From an uncultured Deferribacteraceae bacterium (GTDB lineage Bacteria; Chrysiogenota; Deferribacteres; CAMZNJ01): DNA of 60,443 bases. Under the pieces are notes generated by a model. That model searched no databases. It saw only the letters and a program-made list of their open reading frames with translations, and had not been told where the DNA came from. The position numbers were made by a program, and so were the translations under genes. The stretch spans positions 1 to 60,443 of the forward strand of contig CAMZNS010000009.1 in assembly GCA_947313855.1 (NCBI GenBank). Reading direction: 5' to 3'. The number at the start of each line of letters is the position of its first letter. Position 1 is the stretch's first letter. Of the stretch, positions 19,806-28,808 are shown piece by piece.

Positions 19806-21281
19806 ATGCCAAAACAAGACACAATCGGGATTATTATTGCCGCTGGAAACAGCACTCGAATGAACTCAAACTACTACAAACAGGAATACATGCTCGGATC
19901 CAAAATACTGGTGCAACACGCCGTAGACGCACTAAAACACGCTGGAATACAATGGATCATTGTTGTCCTAAACAAAAAACTCGAACACATAGAAAACTAC
20001 CTCACACAAGACGACGGTGTCCATGTTGCATACCAAACCGCAATGAAAGGTACGGCAGGAGCAGTTGTCGCAGGAATAAACTTCCTCAACAATGGCAACC
20101 ACAAAATTAACCACTCCAACACAACACCCATACTAATCACCTGTGGCGACATGCCACTCATCAACAGCAATACCTACACCAAAACTCTAGACTTCTACAC
20201 AAACAAAGGGGTAGACGTAGTGCTAGCCTCCACAGAGCTAACCAACCCATTCGGATACGGAAGAGTAGTCAGAAACCTGAGCGGTAGTGTGGACAAAATA
20301 GTGGAACACAAAGACGCCTCCGCAAACGAACTCAAAATCACCGAAGTCAACACAGGGGTATACGTCGCAAATATACAAACACTCAGCAAACTACTAGGCA
20401 AAATAGGCACAGCAAACAGTAGCAACGAATACTACCTAACCGATATTGTCACACCGGGAAGCAAAGCCCTGACATTCGACGATGCAGAACAATTTACAGG
20501 CGTAAACACCAAAGAAGACTTCGCCCTTGCACTCAAAATATACTACAAACGCAATGCCATTATGTTCATACGAAACTTCGGGGCAATTGTGATGGATATA
20601 GACAACGTCTACATCGATCACGATGTTCAAGGAGCAAAAGACGTAACCGTATACCCCAATGTTACCCTGCAAGGAACAACAAGCATCGGCGAAGGAACAA
20701 CTATTCACTCCGGAAGCAGGGTGCAAAACTCCACCATCGACAAAAACGTAACCCTTTTAGACGGATCAATAATCATCGATAGCACCCTAGGGGAGGGCAC
20801 AACAATAGGACCATACGCCTACCTCAGACCGGGTAACTCACTCGGAACAAACTCCAAAGTGGGAACATTCGTCGAAATGAAAAAATCAAGCCTAGGGAAC
20901 AACACCAAGGTGCCACACCTAGCCTACATAGGCGATACCATCGTGGGGAGCAACACCAACATCGGATGCGGAACAATAACAGCCAACTACGACGGACTCA
21001 ACAAACACACCACCAAAATCGGAAGCAATAGCTTTGTCGGCAGTGGCGTCACCCTTATTGCACCCGTAGACGTTAGCGATAACTCGATGATCGCAGCCGG
21101 AACTGTTGTCACCCAAGATATCCCCTCGGATGCCCTCGGTATCTCCCGAACGCCACAACGTAATATCGACAGCTTTGTAGAGAGGTATCGCAAGGCGAAA
21201 GCGTCGCAAAAAGCATCGCAAAAAGCATCACAAGGCGAAAGCATCACACGAAAAAAAGCTCCCCGCAAGGTTCATAAGTAG
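19806..21281 (+). CDS. glmU: Bifunctional GlmU (UDP-GlcNAc synthesis)
   Basis: GlmU acetylates glucosamine-1-P and then makes UDP-GlcNAc, needed for peptidoglycan and lipid A. The N-terminal uridylyltransferase shows IIAAGNSTRM (the usual G-x-G-TRM with N-S replacing G-x-G positions), KGTAGAV, GDMPL and EVNTGVY. The C-terminal left-handed beta-helix has many hexapeptides and the acetyltransferase core GPYAYLRPG, FVEMKKS, IGCGTITANYDGLNKH. The C-terminus ends in Lys-Ala-Ser-Gln repeats from a 12-nt unit. Length 491 aa, about 30 more than usual. Confidence 0.93.
   Translation: MPKQDTIGIIIAAGNSTRMNSNYYKQEYMLGSKILVQHAVDALKHAGIQWIIVVLNKKLEHIENYLTQDDGVHVAYQTAMKGTAGAVVAGINFLNNGNHKINHSNTTPILITCGDMPLINSNTYTKTLDFYTNKGVDVVLASTELTNPFGYGRVVRNLSGSVDKIVEHKDASANELKITEVNTGVYVANIQTLSKLLGKIGTANSSNEYYLTDIVTPGSKALTFDDAEQFTGVNTKEDFALALKIYYKRNAIMFIRNFGAIVMDIDNVYIDHDVQGAKDVTVYPNVTLQGTTSIGEGTTIHSGSRVQNSTIDKNVTLLDGSIIIDSTLGEGTTIGPYAYLRPGNSLGTNSKVGTFVEMKKSSLGNNTKVPHLAYIGDTIVGSNTNIGCGTITANYDGLNKHTTKIGSNSFVGSGVTLIAPVDVSDNSMIAAGTVVTQDIPSDALGISRTPQRNIDSFVERYRKAKASQKASQKASQGESITRKKAPRKVHK
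21196..21243. repeat. 12-nt repeat at the glmU 3' end
   Basis: Three to four imperfect copies of a 12-nt unit near GCATCGCAAAAA encode KASQ repeats at the extreme C-terminus of GlmU. They keep the reading frame. Confidence 0.8.
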
Positions 21282-21550
21282 AACCTGCTGACCGCTTGCT
21301 GGTCACTTGCGAAACGCAAAGCTCGACGGATTTACGACTTTTACCGCCCCAAGAAAAACAACAAAGAACCTGCAAACGTACTTGCAGAACGCGACGATTA
21401 CGCCATATTAACATGGTATATCTGAGTGACCGAAGGGATAACCCCCGCCCAAAAAATGTGCAATAAATTTTTTAAATAAAGAGAGAAAAAACTTTATATT
21501 TTGAGAGTTTTAGTGAATAATAAAGGGGAGGGTGTTCTGGGGTCTGTGGT

Positions 21551-22099
21551 GTGTGTAATCCTATGAAAGACTATATTTTATCCGGAATGGAAGAGTGTGC
21601 CGCGGGGTCGCAACATAGGCAGGCTGGACAGAAACCTAAACAACGTGAGCAAACCGAACAACACGGACAACTCACAACCCTACGTGGGTCGCAACATAGG
21701 CAGGCTGGACAGAAACCTAAACAACGAGACTACTACCGCAAATACATGCGAATAACTGCTCTCTTTGCCATGATTGTTCTCGCTACAACCATGATTAACC
21801 CCCATGCATACGCACTAAGAGGTATGTCCGATACCGTAAACTACGTCAACAGTCGGATATGCGTCCCCGACGACTACGAACTACCACCCGCTATTACAAG
21901 CAATATCATACGGTACGTTAACGAAAACCTCATAGGATACTCCGTTGGCGACTACACAGCCTTGGAATACAGAGGGGAAATATTCTACCGATACGAAACT
22001 TTTGATGGCGTTGGCAATAAGTTTTATATTATCTCCGACGCCTGTCAGCAAGTTGTCGGACCCTACTTCCACACCGTTAGATTAGACTTTTTCGACTAA
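21551..22099 (+). CDS. Hypothetical small exported protein
   Basis: I do not recognise a family. The frame is open from a GTG at 21551, but an ATG at 21746 would give a product that begins with a good signal peptide (MRITALFAMIVLATTMINPHAYA) and a mature part of about 95 residues with two Cys. The upstream part encodes a 15-residue motif twice (GSQHRQAGQKPKQR), from a 41-bp exact direct repeat, and is hydrophilic; it may be untranslated. No strong ribosome binding site marks either start. Confidence 0.5.
   Translation: MCNPMKDYILSGMEECAAGSQHRQAGQKPKQREQTEQHGQLTTLRGSQHRQAGQKPKQRDYYRKYMRITALFAMIVLATTMINPHAYALRGMSDTVNYVNSRICVPDDYELPPAITSNIIRYVNENLIGYSVGDYTALEYRGEIFYRYETFDGVGNKFYIISDACQQVVGPYFHTVRLDFFD
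21605..21726. repeat. 41-bp exact direct repeat, 81-nt period
   Basis: Copies at 21605-21645 and 21686-21726 are identical over 41 bp, beginning GGGTCGCAACATAGG and ending CCTAAACAACG. The 81-nt period is 27 codons, so the duplication does not change frame in the ORF that spans it. Confidence 0.92.
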
Positions 22100-22157
22100 A
22101 ACACAACAATACCAATTATCAGCATATTGTTTTATATAAGCAGTAAGGAGTATTATT

Positions 22158-23771
22158 ATGAAAAGAGCGGAGATGCTTGAGCGTCTAAAAAATGAAGAAT
22201 TCGACGTATTAGTAATCGGTGGGGGAGCAACAGGAGCTTACACCACACTAGACTTTGCCAGCAGAGGCGTAAAGGTTGCCTGTGTCGACAAAATGGACTT
22301 CGCCGAGGGCACATCAGGCAAAAGCACAAAACTCATTCACGGCGGGGTGAGGTACTTGGAAAAAGTCTTCACAAAACTCGACTTCGCACAATTCAAAGTT
22401 GTGAAAGATGCACTATTCGAAAGACACTTCCTTATCAAAAATGCTGAACACATTAGCGAACCCAAAGCAACAATCATACCCACTTACTCGCGATTCCAAA
22501 CCATATACTTCGGATTCGGGATGCTTGTATACGAAAAAGTCTCGGGGAAACGGAGCGTGGGCAAAAGCCGTATCCTATCAAAAGCAAAAACACTACAAGA
22601 ATGCTCATTCCTTAGCCCCGAAGGATTGCGTGCCGGTGTGAGATACTACGATGGACAGTTTATCGACACTCGAATGAATATCGACATCGTGCGTACTGCC
22701 TCCAAATACAACGCTACCATCGCAAACTACGTGGAAGTTGTAGGGTTTGACAAAGAAAATAACAAAATTGTCGCCGCTCAACTAGAAGACAAACTCACTG
22801 GAGAGATATTTACCGTGCGTGCAAAGGCTTTCGTCAATGCTGGCGGGGTGTTCATCGACAAAATACGACACCTAGACTATCAACAAGCAGAAGCACTAAT
22901 GGAACCAAGCTCCGGTATACACCTTATCCTCGACAAATCCTTCGAACCACCACAAAGCGGCTTCCTCATTCCCAAAACCGACGACGGACGCGTTATATTC
23001 GTACTGCCTTGGCTCGGACAAACAATGGTCGGTACAACCGACGAAATGGTGGACGAAGTAACAGACAGACCCGTCGTAAGCGAAAAAGATATGGAATACC
23101 TCCTCTCATACTACAACCGATACTCATCAAAACACGCAACTCTAAATGATGTGAAATCGTACTGGAGTGGACTCAGACCGCTCATAGCATCCAAATCCGA
23201 AACCACAGCAGAACTTGTCAGAGACCACACAATCTACACCTCCCCCGCTGGACTCATTACCATGGCTGGAGGAAAATGGACAGCCGTAAGACGAATGGCG
23301 TACGACCTAGTCAACTTTACCCTAGAACACGCAAATATCATACAACGACACGATTGCGTAACCGAATCTGTCAAACTCTACGAAGGTGGCAAGTTCGATC
23401 CCGCTGGATACATCACCTTGCAAAATAACTACAAACTAGACGAAGACGTAGCCAAACACCTCAACAGCTTCTACGCCGGAAACGCACACCTAGTATGCGA
23501 CATCATAAAAGAGATGGGACTAGGGAACAGACTGGCAGAAGGGTATCCGTATGTGGAAGCGGAAGTAGTGTATGCAGCTCGCTACGAACTGGCTCTGCAT
23601 GGTAACGACACCATCGTAAGGCGTATACCGCTGGCACTGCAAGACCTTGACGCCGCAAAAGAGGTACTACCAAAAGTTGTGAAACTCATGGGGGAAGAGC
23701 TCGGCTGGACTGCAAAAATGGCTAAAAGCGAGCTCGAATACGCATCTAATATTCTGAACACAGCGTTGTAG
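22158..23771 (+). CDS. glpD: FAD-dependent glycerol-3-phosphate dehydrogenase
   Basis: This inner-membrane-associated flavoenzyme oxidises glycerol-3-P to dihydroxyacetone-P and feeds electrons to quinone. The N-terminal FAD motif VLVIGGGATGAYTTLDFASRG (residues 18-38) and GTSGKSTKLIHGGVRYLE are typical of GlpD. The C-terminal domain has GLITMAGGKWTAVRRMA. Length 537 aa. Its product is a substrate of TpiA, encoded at 56 kb. A strong AAGGAG precedes the ATG. Confidence 0.93.
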   Translation: MKRAEMLERLKNEEFDVLVIGGGATGAYTTLDFASRGVKVACVDKMDFAEGTSGKSTKLIHGGVRYLEKVFTKLDFAQFKVVKDALFERHFLIKNAEHISEPKATIIPTYSRFQTIYFGFGMLVYEKVSGKRSVGKSRILSKAKTLQECSFLSPEGLRAGVRYYDGQFIDTRMNIDIVRTASKYNATIANYVEVVGFDKENNKIVAAQLEDKLTGEIFTVRAKAFVNAGGVFIDKIRHLDYQQAEALMEPSSGIHLILDKSFEPPQSGFLIPKTDDGRVIFVLPWLGQTMVGTTDEMVDEVTDRPVVSEKDMEYLLSYYNRYSSKHATLNDVKSYWSGLRPLIASKSETTAELVRDHTIYTSPAGLITMAGGKWTAVRRMAYDLVNFTLEHANIIQRHDCVTESVKLYEGGKFDPAGYITLQNNYKLDEDVAKHLNSFYAGNAHLVCDIIKEMGLGNRLAEGYPYVEAEVVYAARYELALHGNDTIVRRIPLALQDLDAAKEVLPKVVKLMGEELGWTAKMAKSELEYASNILNTAL

Positions 23772-24091
23772 ATCGCTGTTCACCTGTGTACCGCCTACTG
23801 TGGTAGGAATGTTGCGGTAGGCGGTACGGTGCGGTACGGTGCGGTACGGTGCGGTGCGGTGTGGTACGGTGCGGTGCGGTGCGGTGCGGTGTGGTACGGT
23901 ACTGCGGTACGGTGCGGTGCGATGCGGTGCGGTGCTGCGGTGCGGTGCGGTGCTGCGGTGCGGTGCGATGTGGTACGGTACTGCGGTACGGTGCGGTGCG
24001 GTGCGGTGCTGCGGTGTAGCCAAGACTCAAGAGTCGTGGTGCGTGGGTTGTCCCCCGCGAGGGGGCTATCCCCCTTCTCAGCATTTCGCGG
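23772..24091. other. glpD to phage-cluster intergenic region
   Basis: Holds an inverted repeat (TACCGCCTAC at 23789-23798 and GTAGGCGGTA at 23817-23826) whose right arm runs into a 5-nt tandem array up to about 24015. GC-rich short hairpins (CCCCGCGAGGGG and similar) follow near 24050-24075. No gene is supported; long frames across the array are composed only of repeats. Confidence 0.6.
23821..24013. repeat. 5-nt tandem array after glpD
   Basis: About 38 units of GCGGT/ACGGT with occasional GTGGT, GCGAT and GCT-interrupted copies. Since 5 is not a multiple of three, all frames read through mixed dipeptides. The array begins at the right arm of a 10-bp inverted repeat. Confidence 0.92.
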
Positions 24092-24553
24092 CTATGTTGC
24101 GGCTATCTCGAGTATTGCTGCCCCCGTATCTTTGTCTTCAGAGAGCTGTCCGGCACGTAGTGCGTCCGCCCTAGTTTTTATCCCCGAAGAGTTCGATGTT
24201 CCGCTGAGTATTACGTCTGGTGTGTACATGTTGTTGTCCTCTTCGGGTGCATAGTTGGCGACCTTGCTGTTCAGGTTTCCGTATGGAGCGTTGGTGTTTG
24301 GGAGACCGCTTCCCCTTGCTTGTAGAATCAGTTTCCAGCCTTCGATGCAGTCTAGTGAGGCTGACAGTCTTGGGTTACGTTCTTTGATACGTTTGAGTTC
24401 GCTATCGATGATCGTTCTTTCATCTGTTGTGAGAACGAAGTCGCCGTCTTTTCGTCCCTCTTTCACTAGGATATTTTCTTTAGCGGCTATGGTTTTTTTC
24501 AGTTCGATTATTTCTTTGTTGAGTTTGTTTTTGTTTTTTTTGAAATCAAACAT
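24092..24553 (-). CDS. Hypothetical protein in phage head cluster (153 aa)
   Basis: I do not recognise a family. The N-terminal 35 residues are Lys/Glu-rich and look like a coiled coil; the rest is mixed polar sequence. Its start overlaps the stop of the preceding 165-aa gene by 8 nt, and it is the last gene of the minus-strand phage-type cluster. Position after the portal gene suggests a virion or assembly role, which is inference only. Confidence 0.6.
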   Translation of the reverse strand: MFDFKKNKNKLNKEIIELKKTIAAKENILVKEGRKDGDFVLTTDERTIIDSELKRIKERNPRLSASLDCIEGWKLILQARGSGLPNTNAPYGNLNSKVANYAPEEDNNMYTPDVILSGTSNSSGIKTRADALRAGQLSEDKDTGAAILEIAAT

Positions 24554-25043
24554 TATTGTGTTCTCCGTCGTTAGTTTTCAAGTTTAGTTCGGTATTGGCG
24601 ATGAGTTGAGCGTCGATATTTTTTGCCATATTTTTTATCTGTTCGTCGTTGTTAATGTTTGTGGCATTTTTGAGTTGTAGGTTTAGTGCTTCGCTGTATT
24701 GGTTTGCGAGGTTTTTTTGTAGGTTATTGAACAGAGTTTCTTCAGAGTTGTTGTCGTTGTTTTCGGTATCATAGTCGTTGTTTTCGGTATCATAGTTATC
24801 GTTTTGTTCTTGGATAATATGTTTTGGTAGGTTGAGGATATAATCCAGCCATCCGATCTGTCCGAGTCGTTCTGTTCTTTCGGTGGGCGACAGTTTTTCT
24901 GATTTGCCGTTGAAGATGGCGACACCGTGTAGTGCTTCTTGGTAGAGAGCGAGTCTGCTTTCGTTTATTATGTTTGACAGGACTTCCCACCCTTGTGCGT
25001 TGATCATTAGTTCTAGTGCGTCTTTCTGTTCTTTGGTAAACAT
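24546..25043 (-). CDS. Hypothetical protein in phage head cluster (165 aa)
   Basis: No family recognised. The protein is Asn/Gln/Glu-rich and helical in character, with a 7-residue tandem duplication (NDYDTEN) encoded by a 21-nt unit in its middle. It lies 58 nt after the portal gene with an AGGAGG-type ribosome binding site, and overlaps the next gene by 8 nt. A small virion or scaffolding-like protein is possible but unproven. Confidence 0.6.
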   Translation of the reverse strand: MFTKEQKDALELMINAQGWEVLSNIINESRLALYQEALHGVAIFNGKSEKLSPTERTERLGQIGWLDYILNLPKHIIQEQNDNYDTENNDYDTENNDNNSEETLFNNLQKNLANQYSEALNLQLKNATNINNDEQIKNMAKNIDAQLIANTELNLKTNDGEHNNV

Positions 25044-25101
25044 CCCTTCCTCCTCATCGTTTGAAATTACGTCTTGCTTTGTTTATTGTTGTTGTTTGTT
25101 T

Positions 25102-26613
25102 CTAGTTGTTTGTTTCTAGTTGGTCGTTACTTTCCACAGATTTTATGCCCATGGTGTGCACGAGTGTTTTGAGCATCTGTTGTGCACCATCTTTGTCGTC
25201 CGAGTCGAGGTACATTTTGAATGCTCTTTCCATGAGAGCGGCTTGTACGTTGACGTTGGCACCACTTAGCCCAGAGGATATGATAGTTGAGAATCGGAAA
25301 ACGTCTTCTTTGAGCATCTGTTTTAGGGCATCGTGTTTGCTGTGTATGTAAATTAGTCTTGTTGCGTGTCCTAGCATCTCTTCGAAGAATGTTTCGTTGT
25401 ATGATCGAATCATGCTTTGTAGCCTTGTTGCGGCTTCAGAGGCTAGTATTGATAGTCCTTGTGCTGTTTGGTATTTCCCGTCAGATTTTTGCAAGCTTAT
25501 GAGTGGGTCTATTCCGAGAGCTTCGTCGATATCTTTTTTGAGTTCGTCGATTTGGTTTTCGGTAATCCCCACTGATGGTGCTTTCATAACTTGTATTGCG
25601 TTTAGGGCGTTAACTCGAATGATGCTTCCGGGTCCACGTTTTATGTCCATGGGGTTGATGCCTGATCCTATTGCTGCGATCATTTTTGGGTTTAGTGCTT
25701 CAGCGATGCTGTCTATCTGCTGATTTTTCTTGATGTTAATCTCAGTTTGTATTGGTATGAGTCCGGCGATTGGTGAGTCGCCGTAACAAGCAACGGCGTC
25801 TGTTTCGTATGATGGAGTTATTTGTGGTAGTAGTGTGCCTGAGAAGATTGGTAGTCCGTCTTTTAGTGGCACAAACGATCGGAGCACATATTTTCCTCCC
25901 ATGATGGTGGATATGTACCACATGTCGCCACTAGTGCTGCTTGTGTTTTTGAGGCTGTATCGTGTGTAGACGTCCATGAGTTCGACCTTGTTGCTTAGTC
26001 GTTTGTCCGCCTTATTTTTTCTGTTATCGTCATTTGCCATGTCCCTGAGAGCTTTTTGGAACTCTTTAGTGGCAAAGATTTTGTTTCGTCCCAGCTCTTT
26101 AAACTTCATTTCAGACAGATACACTCGGTTGACTACGTATGTTGAGTCTTGGAATGTTTTGGCGTTCGGATCGAAGTAGATATCCTCCAAAGGGATATGC
26201 TCGATGACTATTCCGTTGTCCCAAAAGCATTTGGCGGCAACAGTACCGTAGAGAATCCCCTGGTAGAATGTTGGTGTGAGCCTCGTGAGCAGGGCACTAC
26301 GCTGTAGGTGAGTGTTTAGTACCCGTTCGAGTGTTTTCGCTTTTTGTGCGTCCTGCGGGTTTTCGGGTGCGATAAGTGCTAGTGATTCAAGGTTGAAGTA
26401 TGTTGCTTGGAATGCTGCTGCAATACGCTTGACCTTTGTGTTGATGATGGGGAAGAAGATATGCGACTTGCCACGCTCGTGCATGTTTCGACGTGATTCC
26501 TTGTCAAAGCGACCGATATAGTTGTCAGTAATTTTGTCGAAAGTGGGCTTATATTTGGCATAACCACGTTGTGCGTCCTCGATGATTCCGAGTAGATCGT
26601 TTAGGTTGTTCAT
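25102..26613 (-). CDS. Phage portal protein, podovirus-like
   Basis: The 503-aa protein resembles head-tail connector (portal) proteins of podovirus-like phages: an N-terminal region with IINTKVKRIAAAFQATYF, then VIEHIPLEDIYFDPNA, a central region with YGDSPIAGLIPIQTEINIKKNQQIDSIAEALNPK, and a long C-terminal helical part (ALGIDPLISLQKSD...QTAQGLSILASEA). Portals form the dodecameric ring through which DNA is packaged by terminase. The reading frame is intact. It follows the Mor-like gene by 11 nt. Assignment rests on pattern recognition, not a search. Confidence 0.8.
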   Translation of the reverse strand: MNNLNDLLGIIEDAQRGYAKYKPTFDKITDNYIGRFDKESRRNMHERGKSHIFFPIINTKVKRIAAAFQATYFNLESLALIAPENPQDAQKAKTLERVLNTHLQRSALLTRLTPTFYQGILYGTVAAKCFWDNGIVIEHIPLEDIYFDPNAKTFQDSTYVVNRVYLSEMKFKELGRNKIFATKEFQKALRDMANDDNRKNKADKRLSNKVELMDVYTRYSLKNTSSTSGDMWYISTIMGGKYVLRSFVPLKDGLPIFSGTLLPQITPSYETDAVACYGDSPIAGLIPIQTEINIKKNQQIDSIAEALNPKMIAAIGSGINPMDIKRGPGSIIRVNALNAIQVMKAPSVGITENQIDELKKDIDEALGIDPLISLQKSDGKYQTAQGLSILASEAATRLQSMIRSYNETFFEEMLGHATRLIYIHSKHDALKQMLKEDVFRFSTIISSGLSGANVNVQAALMERAFKMYLDSDDKDGAQQMLKTLVHTMGIKSVESNDQLETNN

Positions 26614-26624
26614 TATGATGTCCT

Positions 26625-26999
26625 TTAGTTTGAAGTAGTTGATTGTTTGTTTAGGTGCGAAGGGGCAGCCGTGGCTCGACGTACCATCTTGGTGGAGTCG
26701 TAGTCGTCAATGTAATCCAAGTCTTCACGACACTCTTCGCGATAGGATCGAGCAAGGTTGTAGTAGCTAGCACGGCTAATGCCAGTACTTTCTCGCACGT
26801 CATTTTGGCTGCAATCTATTTCAATTAGTACGCGTGCAAGCTTCATGCGGTGCATTTTGGATGGTATTCGTATTACCAAGCCGCTCAAGTACTCGCATAG
26901 CCGAAACGCTGCCAAGAAATCTCCGTCCAACGCCTCCACAAGGGTATCAAATGTATTGGATTCATCGTGGAACTGTGTAGCATTACTTTGTTTTGTCAT
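26625..26999 (-). CDS. Mor-like HTH transcription activator
   Basis: A 124-aa protein whose centre, LCEYLSGLVIRIPSKMHR, then a helix-turn-helix DVRESTGISRASYYNLARSY (about residues 71-90), resembles the Mor/C activator family of Mu-like phages. I start it at the ATG (26999) that has GGAGGG five nt upstream; the ATG 12 nt earlier would overlap that site. It heads the unit containing the portal gene and lies behind a near-consensus promoter with a leader of about 260 nt. It is a good candidate for the regulator of the phage-type genes. A small terminase subunit is a less likely alternative. Confidence 0.6.
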   Translation of the reverse strand: MTKQSNATQFHDESNTFDTLVEALDGDFLAAFRLCEYLSGLVIRIPSKMHRMKLARVLIEIDCSQNDVRESTGISRASYYNLARSYREECREDLDYIDDYDSTKMVRRATAAPSHLNKQSTTSN

Positions 27000-27415
27000 A
27001 TATCCCTCCAAGTGTAGTTAAAATACAAAAGTTTTATTTTGTAAAACTATTAAAAGTATACAAATCGTTAATACTGGACTAATGTAACAGTAAGCACACT
27101 GAGAGCATTGTTGTTCTTGCGATATAGTGCTTTTTGGTGCACAATTTGAGTATGCAAGTAGCAACGGTAGAGTAATAATCAAAAGCGTTGCAACCACTAT
27201 GGTTGATGGTTTTCGGGTGTATTAGTTTTCCTATGGAGCCATATTGCTTAAATATGAACTTCTATTAAGAATATAGCAATAAGTTTACCAATTGTCAACT
27301 TTCCGCAATAAATAGAAAATTAATTCGCTATATGAAGAGTCGAACTACTACCCCGTCCCCCTCCTAACCCTATTGTTGCCCGTATGGATGTACTTTTAGT
27401 CGTTGCCTGATACCC
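27000..27415 (-). other. Regulatory gap inside the phage head cluster
   Basis: These 416 nt contain no supported gene. On the minus strand they hold a near-consensus promoter (27270-27298) and a long leader with a perfect hairpin CAACCA-TAG-TGGTTG near 27190-27204. The gap splits the cluster into a capsid unit upstream and a regulator-portal unit downstream. Confidence 0.65.
27270..27298 (-). promoter_or_regulatory. Near-consensus promoter before Mor-like gene
   Basis: On the minus strand, a perfect -35 box TTGACA (27293-27298) is followed after exactly 17 nt by TATATT (27270-27275). Transcription would start near 27262 and read into the Mor-like regulator and portal genes. It is among the strongest promoter matches seen in the window. 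Confidence 0.75.
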
Positions 27416-27973
27416 CTACACCGGTATGTTGTTTGTCATACCTGTTACTGTGTATCTAGCGTTCCAGTCGGTACTGCTTCGATACATCCGCCCTTGCGAA
27501 TAGTACTTCTTCCCAGCTTTAGCCATAAGGTCGTAGCACTGCTCTATGGTTGCACTGCTTACGGAGATAAAGCTCTGCTGTGAGGCAACAAATCTGTCGG
27601 CAGTTATGGAGTAGGTGTTAACTTTCGTGGCTGCAGATATGTAGCTCGTCAGCACGCTTGCATTAGTTTTGGCCACCTCGTTTAGTGTTTGGATGGCGAG
27701 TTTGGCATCATGTTGTTCGTTGTCGATGGCTATCTTCATGAGTGCAAGGGCGGCGTCATGGGCTAGGCGTTGCATGTCGGAGAAGTATTTCCCGGCGAAG
27801 CGAAAAAGAGCCTCCATTCGTTTTTCGGGTTCCATGTCGTTGAGTCCCATGTTACCGGCTTGCCTTTCAGCGATGACGAAGAAGTAGTCTGATGATTGCA
27901 GGTATGTGTTGATTGTTCGGGCGTAGTCCACGTATCTCATGGCGTACCCGTTTCTGGGTGTGTAAGGTTGCAT
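27416..27973 (-). CDS. Hypothetical virion-associated protein (185 aa)
   Basis: No family recognised. The sequence is mostly helical and polar, rich in Ala, with a conserved-looking Tyr-rich N-terminus (MQPYTPRNGYAMRYVDYA). It follows the 233-aa gene with 34 nt between and belongs to the unit led by the major capsid gene. A head-completion or minor virion protein is a reasonable guess from position. Confidence 0.6.
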   Translation of the reverse strand: MQPYTPRNGYAMRYVDYARTINTYLQSSDYFFVIAERQAGNMGLNDMEPEKRMEALFRFAGKYFSDMQRLAHDAALALMKIAIDNEQHDAKLAIQTLNEVAKTNASVLTSYISAATKVNTYSITADRFVASQQSFISVSSATIEQCYDLMAKAGKKYYSQGRMYRSSTDWNARYTVTGMTNNIPV

Positions 27974-28007
27974 GTTTACTCCTATCTGTTTCTTCAGTGG
28001 GTTGCTG

Positions 28008-28709
28008 CTAGATTGAGGATTGTAGCAGTAGCTCGTCCTGATTCATTGGCAGGTTGTTGTCCTGTTTGTTTACAAAGTTGAGTGTGTACGTTTTATATTC
28101 GAAAGGTATTTCGATTGTTCGATCTTCTAGGTATCTTCTGAGGAAGTTAAGGTATTTGGGTGCAAACACTTTGACAACGCCGTTGAAGTTTGCTTCAAAA
28201 ACGGCGGGGTTATTTTCAAATTCGATTCTTGCACGAATGAGGGCGTCTTTGCTGTCGTAATCGGTAAACCCTTGCTCTTCGAGGTAGTTGTAGAACTCCC
28301 AGTTGCGATTTTCGATGACACCACTCATCTCCTCCCTTAGGTATCGCCTGCTTTTTTCTGTTTGGGTCATCTCCATGGCAACAAAATAGAGGAAGATGTC
28401 CAGTGTGTAGTCGTCCATCAGTAGTGTGGTATCTTTTTGAGTCATGTATGAGAGTCGTCGAGTAAAAGGTTCGTATGTTAGGAAAAATGTATTGGTGAGA
28501 GTTTTGTATTTCACATTGTTTATGGGATCGGTGCGTACGAATCGTGCTGGTGTGATGCTAACGCACATATCGTGGAAAGCGTTTAGGGCACGGGGGAAGA
28601 ATATGAATGGTCGTTCACCGATCTCGATTTTGTTTGGTAGGATAGCGTCGAGTCGACCGCGTAGCATTAGCATGTCGAAGTGGTCGAATTCCTCCGAGTA
28701 GTTTTGCAT
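28008..28709 (-). CDS. Hypothetical virion-associated protein (233 aa)
   Basis: I do not recognise the family. The protein is rich in aromatic residues and charged pairs and lacks a signal peptide or membrane segment. It lies directly downstream of the major capsid gene, the usual place for head-tail connector or adaptor proteins. Function is inferred from position only. Confidence 0.6.
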   Translation of the reverse strand: MQNYSEEFDHFDMLMLRGRLDAILPNKIEIGERPFIFFPRALNAFHDMCVSITPARFVRTDPINNVKYKTLTNTFFLTYEPFTRRLSYMTQKDTTLLMDDYTLDIFLYFVAMEMTQTEKSRRYLREEMSGVIENRNWEFYNYLEEQGFTDYDSKDALIRARIEFENNPAVFEANFNGVVKVFAPKYLNFLRRYLEDRTIEIPFEYKTYTLNFVNKQDNNLPMNQDELLLQSSI

Positions 28710-28808
28710 TGTTAACTCCTAAATTTAGTTCCTGCGTTAGGGTTGCCCCCCCTTGGTGCTACTTGTGTGGTATTTTGTTGCGGGGGGGCTGATTGTTGTT
28801 TCTGATGC

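Noticed and set aside
23829-24254. Open frames of 111-141 aa over the 5-nt array
   Set aside because: They consist of repeats for most of their length and run antisense into the 153-aa phage-cluster gene.
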